Source: Bacteroidales bacterium
GTDB lineage: Bacteria; Bacteroidota; Bacteroidia; Bacteroidales; UBA12077
Direction of reading: 5' to 3'
NCBI GenBank assembly: GCA_030600865.1
Contig: JAUVUS010000095.1
Location: 1-7,964 of the forward strand
DNA: 7,964 nt
The notes under the pieces are model-generated. The model saw only the letters and a list, made by a program, of their open reading frames with translations. It did no database searches and was not told where the DNA came from. A program made the translations under genes and the position numbers. This document shows positions 6,090-7,964 of this stretch, piece by piece (within the stretch, counting starts at the first letter, position 1; each line of letters begins with the position of its first letter).

Positions 6090-7886
6090 TTATTTCTGCG
6101 CTCGTTTACGTTCGAATTCTTTCAGCAAGATTTTTCTTAGTCTGATATGTTTTGGAGTAACCTCCACGTACTCATCAGCCTGAATGTATTCCAAAGCTTC
6201 TTCCAATGAGAATTTAATTGGAGGAGGTAATTTCACTTTATCATCTGTTCCTGATGCACGAACATTTGAAAGTTTTTTTGTTTTTGTAATATTTACACCA
6301 ATATCTCCTGCTTTCGTGTTTTCTCCAACTACCTGGCCTTCATAAATTTCTTCCATCGGAGTAACAAAAAATTTTCCTCTATCTTGTAATTTGTCTAAGG
6401 AATAAGCGATAGCCATTCCTGTTTCAATAGCATTTAACGAGCCTACTTGTCGTTTCACAAAATCGCCTTTGTAAGGTTCAAAATCTTTAAAACGATGAGC
6501 AATTACAGCTTCTCCGGCGGTGGCAGTCATCATAATATTTCTTAAGCCAATAATTCCTCGCGATGGCATATGAAATTCAAGTAAAATACGATCGTTTTTA
6601 CGCTCCATATTCATCATCTCGCCTTTTCGTTGCTGAATAATTTCTATTGCTTTACCTGAATGTTCTTCTGGCAAATCAACTGTTAAGTATTCGATAGGCT
6701 CACATTTCTCACCATCAATATCTTTTATAATAACCTTAGGCTGTCCTACTTGTAGTTCGTAACCTTCACGGCGCATAGTTTCTATTAAGACCGATAAATG
6801 CAAAACACCCCGGCCATATACAGTATGTGCATCGGCGGAGTCGGTTGGTTCTACACGTAAAGCCAGGTTTTTCTCAAGTTCTTTTTCTAATCGTTCTTTT
6901 AAATGGCGTGAGGTAACAAATTTTCCATCTTTTCCGAAAAAGGGAGAGTTGTTAATGGTAAATAACATACTCATGGTTGGTTCATCAATGGCAATCGGAT
7001 CTAAACCTTCAGGATTTTCTAAATCGGCAATGGTATCACCAATAGAAAAACCATCAATGCCTACTAAAGCACATATATCACCAGATTCGACCTTGTCAAC
7101 TTTCTTTTTACCCAGTCCCTCGTATATAAGTAATTCTTTAATTTTAGTTCTCTGAATAGATCCGTCTCTTTTTACAAGAGAAATTCGCATTCCCTGATTT
7201 AGCGTTCCGCGTAAAAGTTTTCCAATAGCTATTCGTCCAACATAAGATGAATAGTCTAATGAAGTAATTAACATTTGAGGAGTTCCTTTCTGCGTTTTTG
7301 AATCCGGAATATTTTCAATAATGCTATCCATCAAAGCAGTAATATCCGATGTTGGTTTTTGCCAATCGTCCGACATCCAGCCTTGTTTTGCAGAACCATA
7401 AATGGTAGGAAAGTCTAACTGATCTTCACTGGCATCTAAATTAAACATTAAATCAAAAACTTGTTCCTGCACCTCTTCAGGACGACAATTCGATTTGTCA
7501 ACTTTATTAATTACAACAATTGGTTTAAGGCCTAAAGAAAGAGCTTTTTGAAGCACAAATCGTGTTTGAGGCATGGTACCTTCAAAAGCATCAACCAATA
7601 ATAAAACACCATCGGCCATATTAAATACTCGCTCAACCTCACCTCCAAAATCAGCGTGACCGGGAGTATCAATTATATTGATTTTATAATCCTTATAATT
7701 AACCGAAACGTTTTTCGATAAAATCGTAATTCCTCGTTCTCGTTCAAGGTCATTACTGTCAAGGATTAAATCGCCGGGATTTTCATTTTCACGAAAAAGC
7801 TTTCCCTGCAATAGCATCTTATCAACCAGGGTTGTTTTTCCATGATCGACATGAGCTATTATTGCTATGTTTTTGATTTTTTGCAT
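6090..7886 (-). CDS. typA: Translational GTPase TypA/BipA
   Basis: TypA (BipA) is a ribosome-binding GTPase related to EF-G and LepA, linked in other bacteria to 50S assembly and growth under cold or other stress. The 598 residues match the family length of about 600. The G domain shows G1 A-H-V-D-H-G-K-T-T (11-19), the R-E-R-G-I-T-I switch motif (49-55), G3 D-T-P-G-H (73-77), G4 N-K-V-D (127-130) and G5 S-A-K (165-167). An EF-Tu domain II-like barrel lies around 200-295 and EF-G III/V-like domains around 300-480. The family-specific C-terminal domain includes R-G-I-I-G-L-R (in the domain V part) and a basic tail. The ATG at 7886 is the natural start: the G1 loop lies at its usual distance and a good promoter box is just upstream. 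The gene converges on the DUF559 cassette. Confidence 0.97.
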   Translation of the reverse strand: MQKIKNIAIIAHVDHGKTTLVDKMLLQGKLFRENENPGDLILDSNDLERERGITILSKNVSVNYKDYKINIIDTPGHADFGGEVERVFNMADGVLLLVDAFEGTMPQTRFVLQKALSLGLKPIVVINKVDKSNCRPEEVQEQVFDLMFNLDASEDQLDFPTIYGSAKQGWMSDDWQKPTSDITALMDSIIENIPDSKTQKGTPQMLITSLDYSSYVGRIAIGKLLRGTLNQGMRISLVKRDGSIQRTKIKELLIYEGLGKKKVDKVESGDICALVGIDGFSIGDTIADLENPEGLDPIAIDEPTMSMLFTINNSPFFGKDGKFVTSRHLKERLEKELEKNLALRVEPTDSADAHTVYGRGVLHLSVLIETMRREGYELQVGQPKVIIKDIDGEKCEPIEYLTVDLPEEHSGKAIEIIQQRKGEMMNMERKNDRILLEFHMPSRGIIGLRNIMMTATAGEAVIAHRFKDFEPYKGDFVKRQVGSLNAIETGMAIAYSLDKLQDRGKFFVTPMEEIYEGQVVGENTKAGDIGVNITKTKKLSNVRASGTDDKVKLPPPIKFSLEEALEYIQADEYVEVTPKHIRLRKILLKEFERKRAQK

Positions 7887-7909
7887 TTACCCTAAAAATT
7901 TTCAGCGTG

Positions 7910-7940
7910 CAAAGGTACGAGAATTTAGTTAATATAAAAC
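7910..7940 (-). promoter_or_regulatory. Bacteroidota-type promoter of typA
   Basis: On the minus strand TACCTTTG (7917-7910) is a perfect match to the TAnnTTTG -7 box of the Bacteroidota primary sigma factor. A weak T-rich -33-like GTTTTA lies about 20 nt further upstream, near 7940. The box ends 23 bp before the typA ATG, giving a short leader. The remaining bases to the window end are AT-rich and show nothing else. Confidence 0.65.
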
Positions 7941-7964
7941 ATAATTACATATAAATAGCGCAAG

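Noticed and set aside
6949..7155. A plus-strand open frame inside typA
   Set aside because: It is fully antisense to conserved TypA coding sequence with no independent support.

Overview
The window looks like Bacteroidota chromosomal DNA. It is strongly AT-rich and has no Shine-Dalgarno-like leaders. A textbook Bacteroidota -7 box (TAnnTTTG form) sits upstream of typA, and a large hybrid histidine kinase carries a periplasmic sensor domain. The intergenic GC-rich palindromes and the small DUF559-type protein also fit this phylum. I cannot name the genus. No tRNA, rRNA, CRISPR array or classical insertion sequence is visible.

Layout. Positions 1-3457 (minus strand) hold a two-gene signalling unit. 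A Cache-domain lipoprotein is followed 16 bp later by a membrane hybrid histidine kinase, which runs off the left edge with 818 codons visible. Positions 3575-4507 (minus) encode RsgA, the circularly permuted ribosome-assembly GTPase, most likely from a TTG start. Positions 4508-4725 are a divergent intergenic region with two 15-bp near-palindromes that are exact reverse complements of each other. Positions 4726-5496 (plus) encode an exodeoxyribonuclease III/AP endonuclease. Positions 5505-6001 form a compact cassette: a small DUF559 (Vsr/PD-(D/E)XK-like) nuclease gene with one C/G-run palindromic repeat in front and an inverted plus a direct copy behind. A perfect 26-bp palindrome of a different family follows at 6024-6049. 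Positions 6090-7886 (minus) encode TypA/BipA, with its promoter just upstream.

How they relate. RsgA and TypA are housekeeping translational GTPases and ExoIII is a repair enzyme; they are neighbours without a visible common pathway. The lipoprotein and kinase probably form one sensory system in which the kinase has its own extracytoplasmic sensor and a second Cache protein is anchored nearby. The kinase's first receiver domain appears to have lost its phosphorylation site.

The best candidate for something undescribed is the DUF559-plus-palindrome cassette. Its organisation recalls the REP/RAYT arrangement of other bacteria, but with a nuclease-like protein unrelated to RAYT transposases.
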